A stretch of 12,979 nucleotides of DNA, taken from contig CAMNNS010000032.1 in NCBI GenBank assembly GCA_946545765.1, positions 1-12,979 of the forward strand, given 5' to 3'. The position numbers and the translations under genes are program-made. The notes under the pieces are model-generated. The model worked only from the letters and a program-made list of their open reading frames with translations, ran no database searches and had not been told where the DNA came from. The stretch's first letter is position 1. Every line of letters begins with the position of its first letter. The stretch is from an uncultured Bacteroidales bacterium (GTDB lineage: Bacteria; Bacteroidota; Bacteroidia; Bacteroidales; UBA932). This document shows positions 1 to 8,727 of the stretch, piece by piece.

Positions 1-1019
1 ACTCTAATAGATGGGGGTATAAAAATTTAGAAAATAAAGAGTTGCTAAAAGAAGATGATATTTTTAGAATAGCCTCTATTTCAAAGTCTTTCTCTGCAAC
101 AGCAATTATGCAACTTGTAGAGGGCGGAGAGTTAGATTTAAATGATGATATTTCGGATTTGTTAGGAATAGAAATTCGCAATCCTCATTATCCCGATGTG
201 AAAATCACCCCCTATATGTTATTAACACACACCTCAAGTATAAATGATTCTCAAGGTTATTTTAGTTTAAATAGTATAAATCCACTTGAAAATACAAATT
301 ATACAAAAGCTTATAACAATTATAGACCGGGTTCAAAGTATGAATATACCAATCTAAATTATAACATATTGGGAACAATTATAGAAAGGGTTAGCGGAGA
401 GAGATTTGATAAATACATTTATAACAAAATATTAAAACCTTTAGGAGTTTATGGGGGATATTGGGTAGATGGTTTAGATAAATCAAAATTTGTAACATTA
501 TACCAACCAAATAACAAAGGAGAAATGATAGCTCAGCCCGATGCTTATGCTCCAAGAAGAGAGGAAATTTCTGAATATAAATTTGGTTATTCCACTCCAA
601 TTTTTTCCCCTACAGGAGGGATGAAAACATCTCCAAAAGGATTGGCGAAAGTGATGCAAATGCACATAGGATTAGGAAAGCATCCCAACGGGACAAGAAT
701 CATAAAAACAGAGAGCTCTCTCTTGATTCAAAGCCGTCTGATAAACACTTATGAGTATCCTAATAAAGACGGATTTTATGGTTTTGGTATAGCAACAAAT
801 AATGCTTTGATAGAGGGGAAAACAATGATTGGTCATACAGGTGGAGCTTATGGAGTATATACCTCTATGTTTTGGGACAAAGAGAGAACATTTGGTTTTG
901 TGGTTATGACAAATGGTTGCAAGGGAGAAACCATAAATGGTTTTATGGCTATTCATTATATGGTGATAAATGCTTTGTACAACAACCTTATAAAAGGGAC
1001 ACCTGCAGATAAAGAATAA
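1..1019 (+). CDS. Serine hydrolase, beta-lactamase/PBP-like family, 5' end missing
   Basis: The reading frame is open from position 3 to the TAA at 1017-1019 and has no credible start, so the true N-terminus lies before the window. The TTG at 42 is internal: residues before it (GYKNLENKEL) are typical of the family just upstream of the active site. About 338 residues are visible. Counting from the TTG codon, the catalytic SxxK is S12-I-S-K15 within RIASISKSF, the second motif is Y102-T-N104, and the third is H265-T-G267 in GHTGG, which replaces the KTG of true beta-lactamases. This is the PF00144 pattern shared by class C beta-lactamases, DD-peptidases and family VIII esterases. HTG suggests a peptidase or esterase rather than drug resistance, but the substrate cannot be told. 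Any signal peptide is off the window. The glycosyltransferase starts 17 nt after the stop on the same strand, so the two are probably co-transcribed. Confidence 0.9.
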   Translation, partial: SNRWGYKNLENKELLKEDDIFRIASISKSFSATAIMQLVEGGELDLNDDISDLLGIEIRNPHYPDVKITPYMLLTHTSSINDSQGYFSLNSINPLENTNYTKAYNNYRPGSKYEYTNLNYNILGTIIERVSGERFDKYIYNKILKPLGVYGGYWVDGLDKSKFVTLYQPNNKGEMIAQPDAYAPRREEISEYKFGYSTPIFSPTGGMKTSPKGLAKVMQMHIGLGKHPNGTRIIKTESSLLIQSRLINTYEYPNKDGFYGFGIATNNALIEGKTMIGHTGGAYGVYTSMFWDKERTFGFVVMTNGCKGETINGFMAIHYMVINALYNNLIKGTPADKE

Positions 1020-1036
1020 AAGTTTTTGTTAATATC

Positions 1037-2464
1037 GTGAAAAGAGTTCTAATTATTACATACTATTGGCCACCATCTGGAGGGAGTGGGGTTCAGAGAT
1101 GGTTAAAGATGAGTAAATATCTTCCAGAAAATGGTTGGGAGCCAATAATATACACCCCCTTAAACCCCGAACTAAACTCTTTAGACGAATCGCTTGAGAA
1201 GGAAGTTTCCCCTAATATAATAGTTATAAAAAGAAAGATAAAAGAACCATATAAGTTGTACAAATTCTTATCGGGAAAAAAGAAAGGGGCAAACATTAAA
1301 GCAAATGCAATAGATATAACTCACACCAAAGATTCTAATTCTAAAAAAAATATACTTAAAAAGGCTATAAGTAATATTTCTATCTATATAAGGGGAAATT
1401 TCTTTATCCCCGATCCACGATGTTGGTGGATAAAACCAAGCGTTAGATTTTTAAAAAAATGGTTAAAAGAGAATAAGATAGATGCGATAATTAGCACTGG
1501 TCCTCCCCATTCTATGCACCTAATAGCAAAGTCCTTACATCTTTCAACAAACATACCGTGGCTTGCAGATTTTAGGGACCCTTGGAGTAGAATCTTTTGG
1601 TTTAAACATTTAAAACTATCAAAAAAAGAATTAGAAAAACATCGTCGGTTAGAACTCTCTGTATTAAAAGAGGCAGATAGAGTTGTGGTTGTTTCTGAGC
1701 AGATAAAATTAGACTACTTATCAGATATAAAATATCTCAATGAGAGGGCAAAATTAAGAGACTCTACCACAAGCACCCATATAGATGAGAATAAAATAGA
1801 AATTGTTACAAATGGCTTTGACCCCGCCGATTTTAATGAGAAATTAAATAAAGATCTCTTTGTATATTCTCAAGACATAGAGAGGGATTATAAAGATAAA
1901 TTTATTATAGCCCATACAGGGCTTTTAACAGATAGTGCCAACCCTACAATTGTTTGGGAGGCTCTTGGAGAATTTGTTGTTAACAATTTAGAGTTTGCAA
2001 AAGATTTGAAGATAATTCTAATGGGTCAAACAGATAATCAGGCAAAAAATGATATTAAAAAGTTTGGTTTAGAAAAATATGTTGAGAATATGGGTTATGC
2101 AGAGCATAGTAAATGTGTTGCTTGGCAAAAAAGGGGGAATTTGTTGTTATTACCATTAAGAAAAGAGAAAGAGGCAGTTGCAATTCTTACAGGTAAATTT
2201 TTTGAATATCTTGCAAGCAAATCTCCTATTTTAGCAATAGGTCCAAAGGAGAGCAATTTAGGTGATATTATAAGGGAGACAAAAAGTGGAGAAATAAATG
2301 AGTACACAGATATTAATGGGGTACGAGAATATATAAATAGAATATATTTAAAGTTTAAAAAAGGGGAGAGCAAAAATGGGGAGCATGATATAGAGCGATT
2401 CTCAAGGGTTTGGTGTAGCGCTCGTATCGCTGAGGTGTTAAATAAAATTTCTGAAAAAAAATAG
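1037..2464 (+). CDS. GT-B fold glycosyltransferase (GT4-like)
   Basis: This 475-residue protein probably transfers a sugar from a nucleotide donor during synthesis of a cell-surface glycan at the inner membrane. The N-terminal half opens with a Rossmann strand and a glycine-rich acceptor loop (YYWPPSGGSGVQRW, residues 9-22). STGPPHS (153-159) and LADFRDPW (176-183) follow; both are common in Bacteroidetes enzymes of this type. The C-terminal half starts near IAHTGLL (291-297) and has GKFFEYLAS (386-394), which occupies the place of the donor-binding EX7E-type helix. No signal peptide or membrane helix is visible. The start is GTG at 1037: the next in-frame ATG (codon 25) would remove the glycine loop, and the 17 nt after the preceding stop contain no better start. 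The YfhO gene follows after 27 nt, so a shared role in glycan assembly is likely. Donor and acceptor are unknown. Confidence 0.85.
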   Translation: MKRVLIITYYWPPSGGSGVQRWLKMSKYLPENGWEPIIYTPLNPELNSLDESLEKEVSPNIIVIKRKIKEPYKLYKFLSGKKKGANIKANAIDITHTKDSNSKKNILKKAISNISIYIRGNFFIPDPRCWWIKPSVRFLKKWLKENKIDAIISTGPPHSMHLIAKSLHLSTNIPWLADFRDPWSRIFWFKHLKLSKKELEKHRRLELSVLKEADRVVVVSEQIKLDYLSDIKYLNERAKLRDSTTSTHIDENKIEIVTNGFDPADFNEKLNKDLFVYSQDIERDYKDKFIIAHTGLLTDSANPTIVWEALGEFVVNNLEFAKDLKIILMGQTDNQAKNDIKKFGLEKYVENMGYAEHSKCVAWQKRGNLLLLPLRKEKEAVAILTGKFFEYLASKSPILAIGPKESNLGDIIRETKSGEINEYTDINGVREYINRIYLKFKKGESKNGEHDIERFSRVWCSARIAEVLNKISEKK

Positions 2465-2491
2465 ACAACAAATATAACAGAGGATAGAAAA

Positions 2492-5068
2492 ATGAATAAT
2501 AGTATCATAAAGAGGGTTTTACCCTATTGTTTAGCAATAGTAGCTTTTATTATTATAGGTTATTCTTATGCACCATATACATTAGAAGGTAAGGTTGTAA
2601 ACCAGTCAGACATTTCAAGTTGGCAAGGGATGTCGCATGAGATAGTAGAATGGAATGAAGCACATCCCGAAGATCCTACTTATTGGACAAACTCTATGTT
2701 TTCTGGAATGCCAGCAAACACTATATCTATAATATACAAAGGAGATTACACAAAATTTCTTTATGATTTATTATTTGTAGGACAGAGACCGGCGAGTTAT
2801 ATTATTCTAAGTTTGATTGGGGGCTTTTTATTGTTTTTAGCCTTTGGTGTTAATATTTGGCTTGCAATTTTTGGAGCTATCGCGATATCATTCTGTTCTT
2901 ATAATATGCAGATTATTCAAGTTGGACATAATACAAAAATGATAGCGATTGCTTTTATCCCTTGGGTGTTAGCCGCTATTGTTTATGCCTATAGAAAGAG
3001 GTGGTTGTTAGGCTCTGTTCTTTTTGGATTAGTGTTAAGCTTTCAGATTAAAGCAAACCATCCGCAAATATCTTATTATTTGGCAATTATCGTTTTAGGT
3101 TTTGTAGTTTGGCAGTTTTTTGACGCCTTGAAAAACAGCAAGCTAAAACGATTTTTTAAGACATCTTTAGCTCTATTGGTGGCAGGTCTTATTGGAATAG
3201 CAACAAATATAAATCATTTGTGGCCAACCTATGAATATAGTAAACAGAGTATGAGAGGTGGTAGTGAATTGGTACAAGATGATAAAGGTGAAAAAAGAGA
3301 AGGCTTAGATTTAGTCTATGCAACACAATGGTCTTACGGTGTGGAAGAGACTCCAAATTTGTTTATCCCAAATTTTAACGGTGGGGCTTCTGTTGGAGAA
3401 TTGTCAAAAGAATCTGAGACATATAGGGTGCTAAAAAATAGTGGTTATTCTGGTGCAGAACAAGTAATTAAACAATTGCCGTTATACTGGGGGCCTCAAT
3501 CATTTACGGCAGGGCCTATGTATATGGGGGCGATTTCTATCTTTCTTTTCATTTTAGGTTTGTTTATAATCAAGGGGGGAATGAAATGGTGGATAGTAGC
3601 AGTTTCTTTTCTTGCCATCCTTTTATCATGGGGGCATCATTTTATGCTATCAACAGAAATTTTCTTTAAATATGCACCTTTGTATAATAAGTTTAGAACC
3701 GTATCGATGATATTAGTGATTTTACAAATTACAATACCAATACTTGCCGTTATTACATTAGATATTTTATTGAATGAAAATTCAGAATATAAAATAAACA
3801 TAGAGAATAAAGAGCTAAAAAAGAAATTATTGTGGGGAGTTGCTTTGTCGGGAGGGATAGCTTTATTATTCTTGGTAATTCCAACTTTAGCAGGTGAATT
3901 TACAAACTCATCGATAGATAATTCGTTGCCAAAAGAACTTGTAAAAGCCCTTGCGGCAGATAGAATTTCTTTGTTGAGGTCAGATGCTTTTAGGACCCTT
4001 ATTTTTGTTCTTATCACTTGTGGAATCCTTTGGATAACAGTAAAAAAGAGAATACAACCAAAATATACATATATCATTTTGATAGCGTTGCTTTGTATAG
4101 ATCTTTGGGGAGTAGATAAGAGATACTTGAATAGTTCTCATTTTGTTACAAAGAGTGAATTTAACTCACCTCTTCAAAAAAGGGGAGTGGACGAGATTAT
4201 TATAAGTTCTACTAAGGATTTAAACTATAGAGTTTTAGATTTATCGATAGACCCATTTAACAATGCATATACAAGTTATTGGCATAAAACAATAGGGGGA
4301 TATTCTCCTGCAAAATTACAGAGGTACCAAGAACTTATAGATAAATATATATCTTCTCAAGCCAGCGAAATACTTAAAGATTTACAAAAAGCTCAAGTTA
4401 AAACTATTAGCGAAGCACAAGAAGCACTAACAAATTACCCTGTTCTTAATATGCTAAATACCAAGTATATAATAATTGATGGTTCGCAACCGCCATTAGA
4501 AAACAACAGAGCATTAGGTAATTGTTGGTTTGTAGAAAAGGTAGTAGAGGTAGATAACCCAAATGAAGAGATTGCAAAACTTGGCGAGATAGACCCAGCT
4601 AACACAGTGATTGTAAGTAAAACTTTTACAGAACAAAATAAAAACTTACAAGAATTTGCACACTCTTTAACCTTTTTTAAAACAGATACTATTGCAGATA
4701 AAACTAATTTGTTGGAATTAACAAGTTATGCTCCTAACAGACTAAAATATAACTATTCTTCTTCTTCAGATAAGATAGCAATGTTTAGTGAGGTTTATTA
4801 TTCTCCTGGCTGGAGAGCATATTTTACAGGGGTATTAAATGGAGAAAAAGTTAAAGAAAAAGAGTTAGATATATTTAGAGGCAATTATATTTTAAGAGGG
4901 TTGTATTTGCCTAAAGGAGAGGGGGAAATAATGTTTTATTATCAACCAGAAAACATAATAAAAGGTGCAATTTATTCTAAGATTTCCTCTTTGTTATTGC
5001 TATTATTATTGGTACTTTCTTTATTCTTAACATTTAGAAAAGGGGGAAAGCGTACTACCGATTTATAG
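2492..5068 (+). CDS. YfhO-family polytopic membrane protein (GT-C-like)
   Basis: This 858-residue integral membrane protein matches the YfhO family (PF09586). A first helix lies near residues 8-28. A short extracytoplasmic segment follows with NQSDISSWQGMSHE and YWTNSMFSGMPA (about 38-75), the conserved signature region; D40 is in the place where GT-C enzymes often have a catalytic acid. Many hydrophobic segments follow to about residue 550. A large soluble region (about 550-825) comes next, then a last helix at about 833-850 and a basic tail. In Bacillus and Listeria, YfhO/GtlB proteins add sugars to lipoteichoic acid outside the membrane from a lipid-linked donor. Bacteroidetes lack that polymer, so here the acceptor would be another surface glycan or protein (inference). 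The glycosyltransferase gene just upstream could make or load the lipid-linked sugar. The stop overlaps the folA stop on the other strand by 6 nt. Confidence 0.88.
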   Translation: MNNSIIKRVLPYCLAIVAFIIIGYSYAPYTLEGKVVNQSDISSWQGMSHEIVEWNEAHPEDPTYWTNSMFSGMPANTISIIYKGDYTKFLYDLLFVGQRPASYIILSLIGGFLLFLAFGVNIWLAIFGAIAISFCSYNMQIIQVGHNTKMIAIAFIPWVLAAIVYAYRKRWLLGSVLFGLVLSFQIKANHPQISYYLAIIVLGFVVWQFFDALKNSKLKRFFKTSLALLVAGLIGIATNINHLWPTYEYSKQSMRGGSELVQDDKGEKREGLDLVYATQWSYGVEETPNLFIPNFNGGASVGELSKESETYRVLKNSGYSGAEQVIKQLPLYWGPQSFTAGPMYMGAISIFLFILGLFIIKGGMKWWIVAVSFLAILLSWGHHFMLSTEIFFKYAPLYNKFRTVSMILVILQITIPILAVITLDILLNENSEYKINIENKELKKKLLWGVALSGGIALLFLVIPTLAGEFTNSSIDNSLPKELVKALAADRISLLRSDAFRTLIFVLITCGILWITVKKRIQPKYTYIILIALLCIDLWGVDKRYLNSSHFVTKSEFNSPLQKRGVDEIIISSTKDLNYRVLDLSIDPFNNAYTSYWHKTIGGYSPAKLQRYQELIDKYISSQASEILKDLQKAQVKTISEAQEALTNYPVLNMLNTKYIIIDGSQPPLENNRALGNCWFVEKVVEVDNPNEEIAKLGEIDPANTVIVSKTFTEQNKNLQEFAHSLTFFKTDTIADKTNLLELTSYAPNRLKYNYSSSSDKIAMFSEVYYSPGWRAYFTGVLNGEKVKEKELDIFRGNYILRGLYLPKGEGEIMFYYQPENIIKGAIYSKISSLLLLLLLVLSLFLTFRKGGKRTTDL

Positions 5069-5611
5069 AGTTATGTTTTTTCTTTTATAGACAATAAACC
5101 TAAAATATAAATTATTCTCTTTATCAAAGATTTGATGAGATTTATTTTCTATTTCCCATCCTTCTGGGTTTATTTTTGGGAAAAATGTATCTGCTCCAGC
5201 AATCTCACTATCTATATGTGTAATATAGAGTTTTTGAGCATATTTAAAGGCCTCTTTATAAATACTTCCACCCCCTATAACAAAAATCTCCTCTTTACAG
5301 TTTTTATCATTAGAAAGATTCTCTAAAAGAGATGTAAGATTATTGCAAACCTCTACAGATGTGTTTGTTGGGGAACCATCTTTTTTATATTTAGCAAAAG
5401 GGGGAACTGTAAAATTAGAGCGGCTTACAATAATATTTTTTCTTCCGGGCAAAACTCTTCCAATAGATTCAAAAGTCTTTCTTCCCATAATAACGGGATG
5501 CCCCATTGTTGTGGTTTTAAAGTATTTAAGGTCTTCTGTTATATGCCAGAGAAGCTCATTATTTTTCCCAATAGCTCCATTTTTTGCAACAGCAACAATT
5601 AAAGATAACAT
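5063..5611 (-). CDS. folA: Dihydrofolate reductase
   Basis: Reduces 7,8-dihydrofolate to tetrahydrofolate with NADPH in the cytoplasm. The 182-residue protein has the full DHFR layout: N-terminal strand LSLIVAVAKNGAIGKNNELLWH, catalytic acid D27 in WHITEDL, GHPVIMGRKTFESIG (37-51) and GRKNIIVSR (56-64) for NADPH and folate contacts, and the glycine-rich VIGGGSIYKEAF turn. It is longer than E. coli DHFR (159 residues), partly through a loop around residues 70-90. The position of E. coli P21 is leucine here. The ATG at 5611 puts D27 at the standard number, which supports this start. The gene lies 17 nt downstream of thyA, which makes the dihydrofolate that FolA recycles, and is the last gene of an aspS-thyA-folA unit. 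No terminator is visible because the end runs into the convergent YfhO gene. Confidence 0.97.
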   Translation of the reverse strand: MLSLIVAVAKNGAIGKNNELLWHITEDLKYFKTTTMGHPVIMGRKTFESIGRVLPGRKNIIVSRSNFTVPPFAKYKKDGSPTNTSVEVCNNLTSLLENLSNDKNCKEEIFVIGGGSIYKEAFKYAQKLYITHIDSEIAGADTFFPKINPEGWEIENKSHQIFDKENNLYFRFIVYKRKNITL

Positions 5612-5628
5612 ATCGTATCGCGATAAAA

Positions 5629-6423
5629 TTATACAGCAACCTGACCTTTAATTGCAGGGTGCGGATTATAGTCTAATAATTCAAAATCTTCATATTTAAA
5701 GGAGAAAATATCTTTTTGCTCCCCATGAATTAGCATCTTTGGCAAAGGTCTTGGTTCTCTGCTTAACTGTTCTTTAACTTGCTCAAAATGATTTAAATAT
5801 ATATGAACATCACCAAAAGAGTGGACAAAATCTCCTAATTCAAAATTGCAAACTTTAGCTATCATCATAGTAAAAAGAGCGTAAGATGCAATATTAAAAG
5901 GTACCCCCAAAAAAGTGTCGGCACTTCTTTGATAAAGTTGGCATGAGAGTTTATTGTTTGCAACATAGAACTGAATAAAAGAGTGGCAAGGGGGAAGTGC
6001 CATCTGCTCTATTTGAGACACATTCCATGCAGAAATAATTAATCTTCTGGAATTGGGATTGTTTTTTAGCTGTTCCATAAGATTTGACAATTGGTCTATT
6101 GTGGTTCCATTACCGCAATCCCATCTTCTCCACTGTGCTCCATATACAGGACCAAGTTCTCCGTTTGGGTCTGCCCATTCGTCCCATATAGTAACTCCGT
6201 GGTCATTAAGATACTTGATATTGGTGTCTCCTTTTATAAACCAAAGTAACTCATATATTATAGATTTAAGATGAACTTTTTTTGTTGTTAAGAGAGGAAA
6301 GCCCTTGCTTAAATCAAACCTCATTTGGTATCCAAAAATACTTTTTGTACCAACTCCGGTTCGGTCTTGTTTAACAACACCATTGTCTATTATAGTTTGA
6401 AGTAAATCTAAATATTGCTTCAT
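5629..6423 (-). CDS. thyA: Thymidylate synthase
   Basis: Methylates dUMP to dTMP with 5,10-methylenetetrahydrofolate and releases dihydrofolate. At 264 residues it has the same length as the E. coli enzyme and keeps its numbering: phosphate-binding R21 in DRTGVGT, the WFIKGDTN helix (61-68), RRWDCGNG (99-106), catalytic C146 in ALPPCHSF, QRSADTFLGVPFNIASY (165-181) and the dUMP contacts H207 and Y209 in GDVHIYLNH. No key residue is missing. The gene sits 12 nt after aspS and 17 nt before folA, a spacing that implies one transcript and places the dihydrofolate producer next to its recycler. The standard ThyA makes a flavin-dependent ThyX unnecessary, and none is seen in the window. Confidence 0.98.
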   Translation of the reverse strand: MKQYLDLLQTIIDNGVVKQDRTGVGTKSIFGYQMRFDLSKGFPLLTTKKVHLKSIIYELLWFIKGDTNIKYLNDHGVTIWDEWADPNGELGPVYGAQWRRWDCGNGTTIDQLSNLMEQLKNNPNSRRLIISAWNVSQIEQMALPPCHSFIQFYVANNKLSCQLYQRSADTFLGVPFNIASYALFTMMIAKVCNFELGDFVHSFGDVHIYLNHFEQVKEQLSREPRPLPKMLIHGEQKDIFSFKYEDFELLDYNPHPAIKGQVAV

Positions 6424-6435
6424 TTTTCTAATCTT

Positions 6436-8199
6436 TTATTCTTTAGATGCTGTACTTTTTATAAAAAGTTCTTCCATTTGAGTGTCATCAATTACAGAAG
6501 GAGAATCTGCCATAACATCTCTTCCCATATTATTCTTTGGGAAAGCAATAAAATCTCTAATAGTTTCTTGCCCCCCAAATAGAGCACAAAGTCTATCAAA
6601 ACCAAAAGCAATACCTCCGTGTGGAGGAGCCCCAAATTTAAAGGCATTCATTAAGAAACCAAACCTGTATTCTGCTTGCTCTGAGGAGAATCCAAGAATT
6701 TCAAACATTCTTTTTTGAATCTTGTTATCATGAATTCTTATAGAGCCGCCACCAATTTCGTTCCCATTAAGAACAATATCATAAGCGTTGGCTTTAACCT
6801 CTGCAAGGTCTGATTGATTATTTGAGAAGAATTTATCTAAATCTTCGGGTTTAGGTGCGGTGAAAGGGTGATGCATCGCATAGAATCTTTGTGTCTCATC
6901 GTCCCATTCCAATAAAGGGAAATCGCATATCCATAAAGGTTTATAAACGCTATTGTCTCTTAAACCAAGCCTGTTTCCCATCTCTAATCTTAATGCACCA
7001 AGTTGGGTTTGTGTTTTCTTTTTTTCTCCACAAAGAATTAGTATTAAATCTCCTTTTTGAGCATTCAATTTATTTCCAATCTTTTGTAAATCCTCAGGAG
7101 TATAGAATTTATCAACAGAAGATTTTATTTCATCTCCTAATTTTATATACACTAAACCTTTAGCACCAATTTGTGGTCTTTTAACCCATTCGGTTAATTC
7201 ATCTATTTGTTTTCTTGTGTATCCCGCACATCCTGTAGCAGAGATTGCTCCAATATAGTTGGCTTGGTCAAAGATGCTAAATCCCTTACCTTTAACTAAT
7301 TCAGAAATATCTTGAATTTGCATCTCAAAACGAATATCGGGTTTATCAGAACCATAATGTTCCATTGCATAATCGTAGGACATTCTTGGAAAGGCTTCTG
7401 TAATCTCTTTGTTTAGCACAGATTTAAAAAGGTGTTTAGTTAGCCCTTCAAACATTTGTAAAACATCTTCTCTCTCTACAAAAGACATTTCGCAATCTAT
7501 TTGAGTAAATTCGGGCTGACGGTCTGCCCTTAAATCCTCATCTCTAAAACATCTAACAATCTGGAAATAACGATCATATCCAGCAACCATGAGTAGTTGT
7601 TTAAAAGTTTGAGGACTTTGTGGGAGAGCATAAAATTCACCCGGATTCATTCTACTTGGCACAACAAAGTCTCTTGCCCCCTCGGGAGTAGATTTTATTA
7701 AAAAAGGAGTCTCTATTTCCATGAAACTTTGCTCATCGAGATACTTTCTTGTTTCTAAAGCAATTTTATGGCGTAAACTTAAAGCACTTTTTAATGGGTT
7801 TCTTCTTAAATCCAAATAACGATACTTTGCCCTAATATCCTCTCCACCATCTGTTTGATCCTCAATAGTGAAAGGAGGAATTGCTGCTGGATTAAGAATG
7901 TTAATGCTCTCTAATTTTATCTCTATCTCTCCTGTTGGAATTTTATTGTTTTTGCTTTGCCTCTCGATAACTTCTCCCTCTACTTGAATAACATATTCAC
8001 GCCCAAGGTTAGCAATTATATCTAAAACTTCTTTTGGTGAGTTGTCGTCTGCAGAAAGTTGTGTGATTCCATATCTATCCCTTAAATCTATAAAATTAAG
8101 GCTTCCCATTTTTCTGATTCTTTGCACCCACCCTGCAAGTGTAACCTTTTTACCCCTATCAGAAAGGCGTAATTCTCCGCAAGTATTACTTCTGTACAT
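6436..8199 (-). CDS. aspS: Aspartyl-tRNA synthetase
   Basis: Class II synthetase that charges tRNA-Asp with aspartate. The 587 residues match the bacterial-type enzyme with its GAD insertion. An anticodon-binding OB fold spans about residues 15-100 (VTLAGWVQRIRKMGSLNFIDLRD). Motif 1 lies around EIETPFLIKSTPEGARDF (161-178), motif 2 in FRDEDLRADRQPEFTQID (218-235), and motif 3 in GGIAFGFDRLCALFGG (528-543) with the invariant R536. The GAD-type insertion lies roughly at 290-430. M31 and S33 stand where non-discriminating enzymes usually have a DHGG sequence, which hints at a discriminating AspRS that charges only tRNA-Asp; this is inference from one loop. It is the first gene of the thyA-folA unit, with a -7-like box about 66 nt before the ATG. 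It carries no sign of transfer. Confidence 0.97.
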   Translation of the reverse strand: MYRSNTCGELRLSDRGKKVTLAGWVQRIRKMGSLNFIDLRDRYGITQLSADDNSPKEVLDIIANLGREYVIQVEGEVIERQSKNNKIPTGEIEIKLESINILNPAAIPPFTIEDQTDGGEDIRAKYRYLDLRRNPLKSALSLRHKIALETRKYLDEQSFMEIETPFLIKSTPEGARDFVVPSRMNPGEFYALPQSPQTFKQLLMVAGYDRYFQIVRCFRDEDLRADRQPEFTQIDCEMSFVEREDVLQMFEGLTKHLFKSVLNKEITEAFPRMSYDYAMEHYGSDKPDIRFEMQIQDISELVKGKGFSIFDQANYIGAISATGCAGYTRKQIDELTEWVKRPQIGAKGLVYIKLGDEIKSSVDKFYTPEDLQKIGNKLNAQKGDLILILCGEKKKTQTQLGALRLEMGNRLGLRDNSVYKPLWICDFPLLEWDDETQRFYAMHHPFTAPKPEDLDKFFSNNQSDLAEVKANAYDIVLNGNEIGGGSIRIHDNKIQKRMFEILGFSSEQAEYRFGFLMNAFKFGAPPHGGIAFGFDRLCALFGGQETIRDFIAFPKNNMGRDVMADSPSVIDDTQMEELFIKSTASKE

Positions 8200-8264
8200 A
8201 AATGTGTATATATAAATTTTTTACCATTATTCTCATAACCCCTTATCGGGATTTATACAAGTGG

Positions 8265-8292
8265 CAAAGGTACAAAAAACAAGAGAACAAAA
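8265..8292 (-). promoter_or_regulatory. Probable aspS promoter (Bacteroidetes -7 box TACCTTTG)
   Basis: On the minus strand a perfect TAnnTTTG box lies at 8272-8265. A TTTTG at 8292-8288 could serve as the -33 element, but the 15-nt gap is shorter than the usual 19-21. Transcription would start near 8260, giving a leader of about 60 nt before aspS. The -7 box is good and the -33 match is weak. Confidence 0.5.
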
Positions 8293-8317
8293 GCACGAAT
8301 CGGGAATAAATACGAAG

Positions 8318-8346
8318 ACTAAGATCTATTGCCAATAGAACTTAGT
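8318..8346. repeat. 29-nt near-perfect palindrome between divergent genes
   Basis: Two 13-nt arms, ACTAAGATCTATT and AATAGAACTTAGT, pair around the loop GCC with a single A-A mismatch. No run of T follows on either strand, so a simple terminator is unlikely. The position between the aspS -7 box and the box for the small membrane gene suits an operator for divergent transcription, or an RNA hairpin in a longer leader. Function is not established. Confidence 0.5.
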
Positions 8347-8392
8347 AGGATAAAATAAATGAAATTCGATAGTTATTTCATAAAAAATAATG

Positions 8393-8400
8393 TACATTTG
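8393..8400 (+). promoter_or_regulatory. Possible promoter -7 box (TACATTTG) for the small membrane gene
   Basis: A perfect TAnnTTTG match lies 41 nt before the ATG at 8442, so the leader would be about 35 nt. I see no clear TTTG at the expected -33 distance. The box is therefore suggestive only, but it fits the one coding frame downstream. Confidence 0.4.
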
Positions 8401-8404
8401 TAAA

Positions 8405-8727
8405 GCACGGACATAATAATGTCATTAAAAAAATTAAAGTTATGAAAGAGAATAAACCAAATATAAAATTGTGGATATGGATGTCTATAATAGCGACAAT
8501 ATTCACAGGTATGACAATAGGATTAGCACCATTATCTTTGTCCATATTGGCATCTTGCTTTGAAGAGGAAAAAGAACAAAACAAAATACAAAAATTAAAA
8601 CCTTGGATTATAGGTCTGTTGCTTTTTAGCTTATTAGTATTTTTAATATTGTTTGTTTTCTTAATCTTTGGAAAAGAAGTATAATTAATGTTATTAAAAA
8701 AGAAGGGAATTCCATACTGTCCGTGCA
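8405..8727. repeat. Inverted repeat bracketing a small gene (possible MITE-like unit)
   Basis: GCACGGACA at 8405-8413 is matched by its exact complement TGTCCGTGC at 8719-8727. Just inside these arms, AATGTCATTAAAAAA (left, from about 8418) resembles AATGTTATTAAAAAA (right, from about 8687) in direct orientation. The 80-residue gene fills nearly all of the space between. The arms are GC-rich in an AT-rich setting, so the match is less likely to be chance. No target-site duplication and no transposase is visible, so a mobile unit is only a possibility. Confidence 0.35.
8442..8684 (+). CDS. Small two-helix membrane protein, unknown function
   Basis: This 80-residue protein is not recognised. 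It has a short polar N-terminus (MKENKPNIK), a first hydrophobic segment at about residues 10-38, a highly charged loop EEEKEQNKIQKLK (41-53) and a second very hydrophobic segment at about 55-76, ending GKEV. This is the layout of a helical hairpin in the inner membrane with both ends probably on the same side. No cysteine motif, lipobox or cleavable signal is obvious. The glycine-threonine-rich first helix loosely recalls small DUF4190/CD225-like proteins, but I would not assign it. Support for it as a gene: a TACATTTG box upstream, A/T-rich codon use like the native genes, and a better protein than the overlapping antisense frame. It stands alone between aspS and the GC-rich island. Confidence 0.6.
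   Translation: MKENKPNIKLWIWMSIIATIFTGMTIGLAPLSLSILASCFEEEKEQNKIQKLKPWIIGLLLFSLLVFLILFVFLIFGKEV

Noticed and set aside
42..1019. Reading the first gene as an antibiotic-resistance beta-lactamase
   Set aside because: The third motif is HTG rather than KTG, and the overall pattern fits the broad serine hydrolase family of PBP-like peptidases and esterases.
3637..4077. 146-residue minus-strand frame inside the YfhO gene
   Set aside because: It is antisense to a well-supported membrane protein and reflects its codon pattern only.
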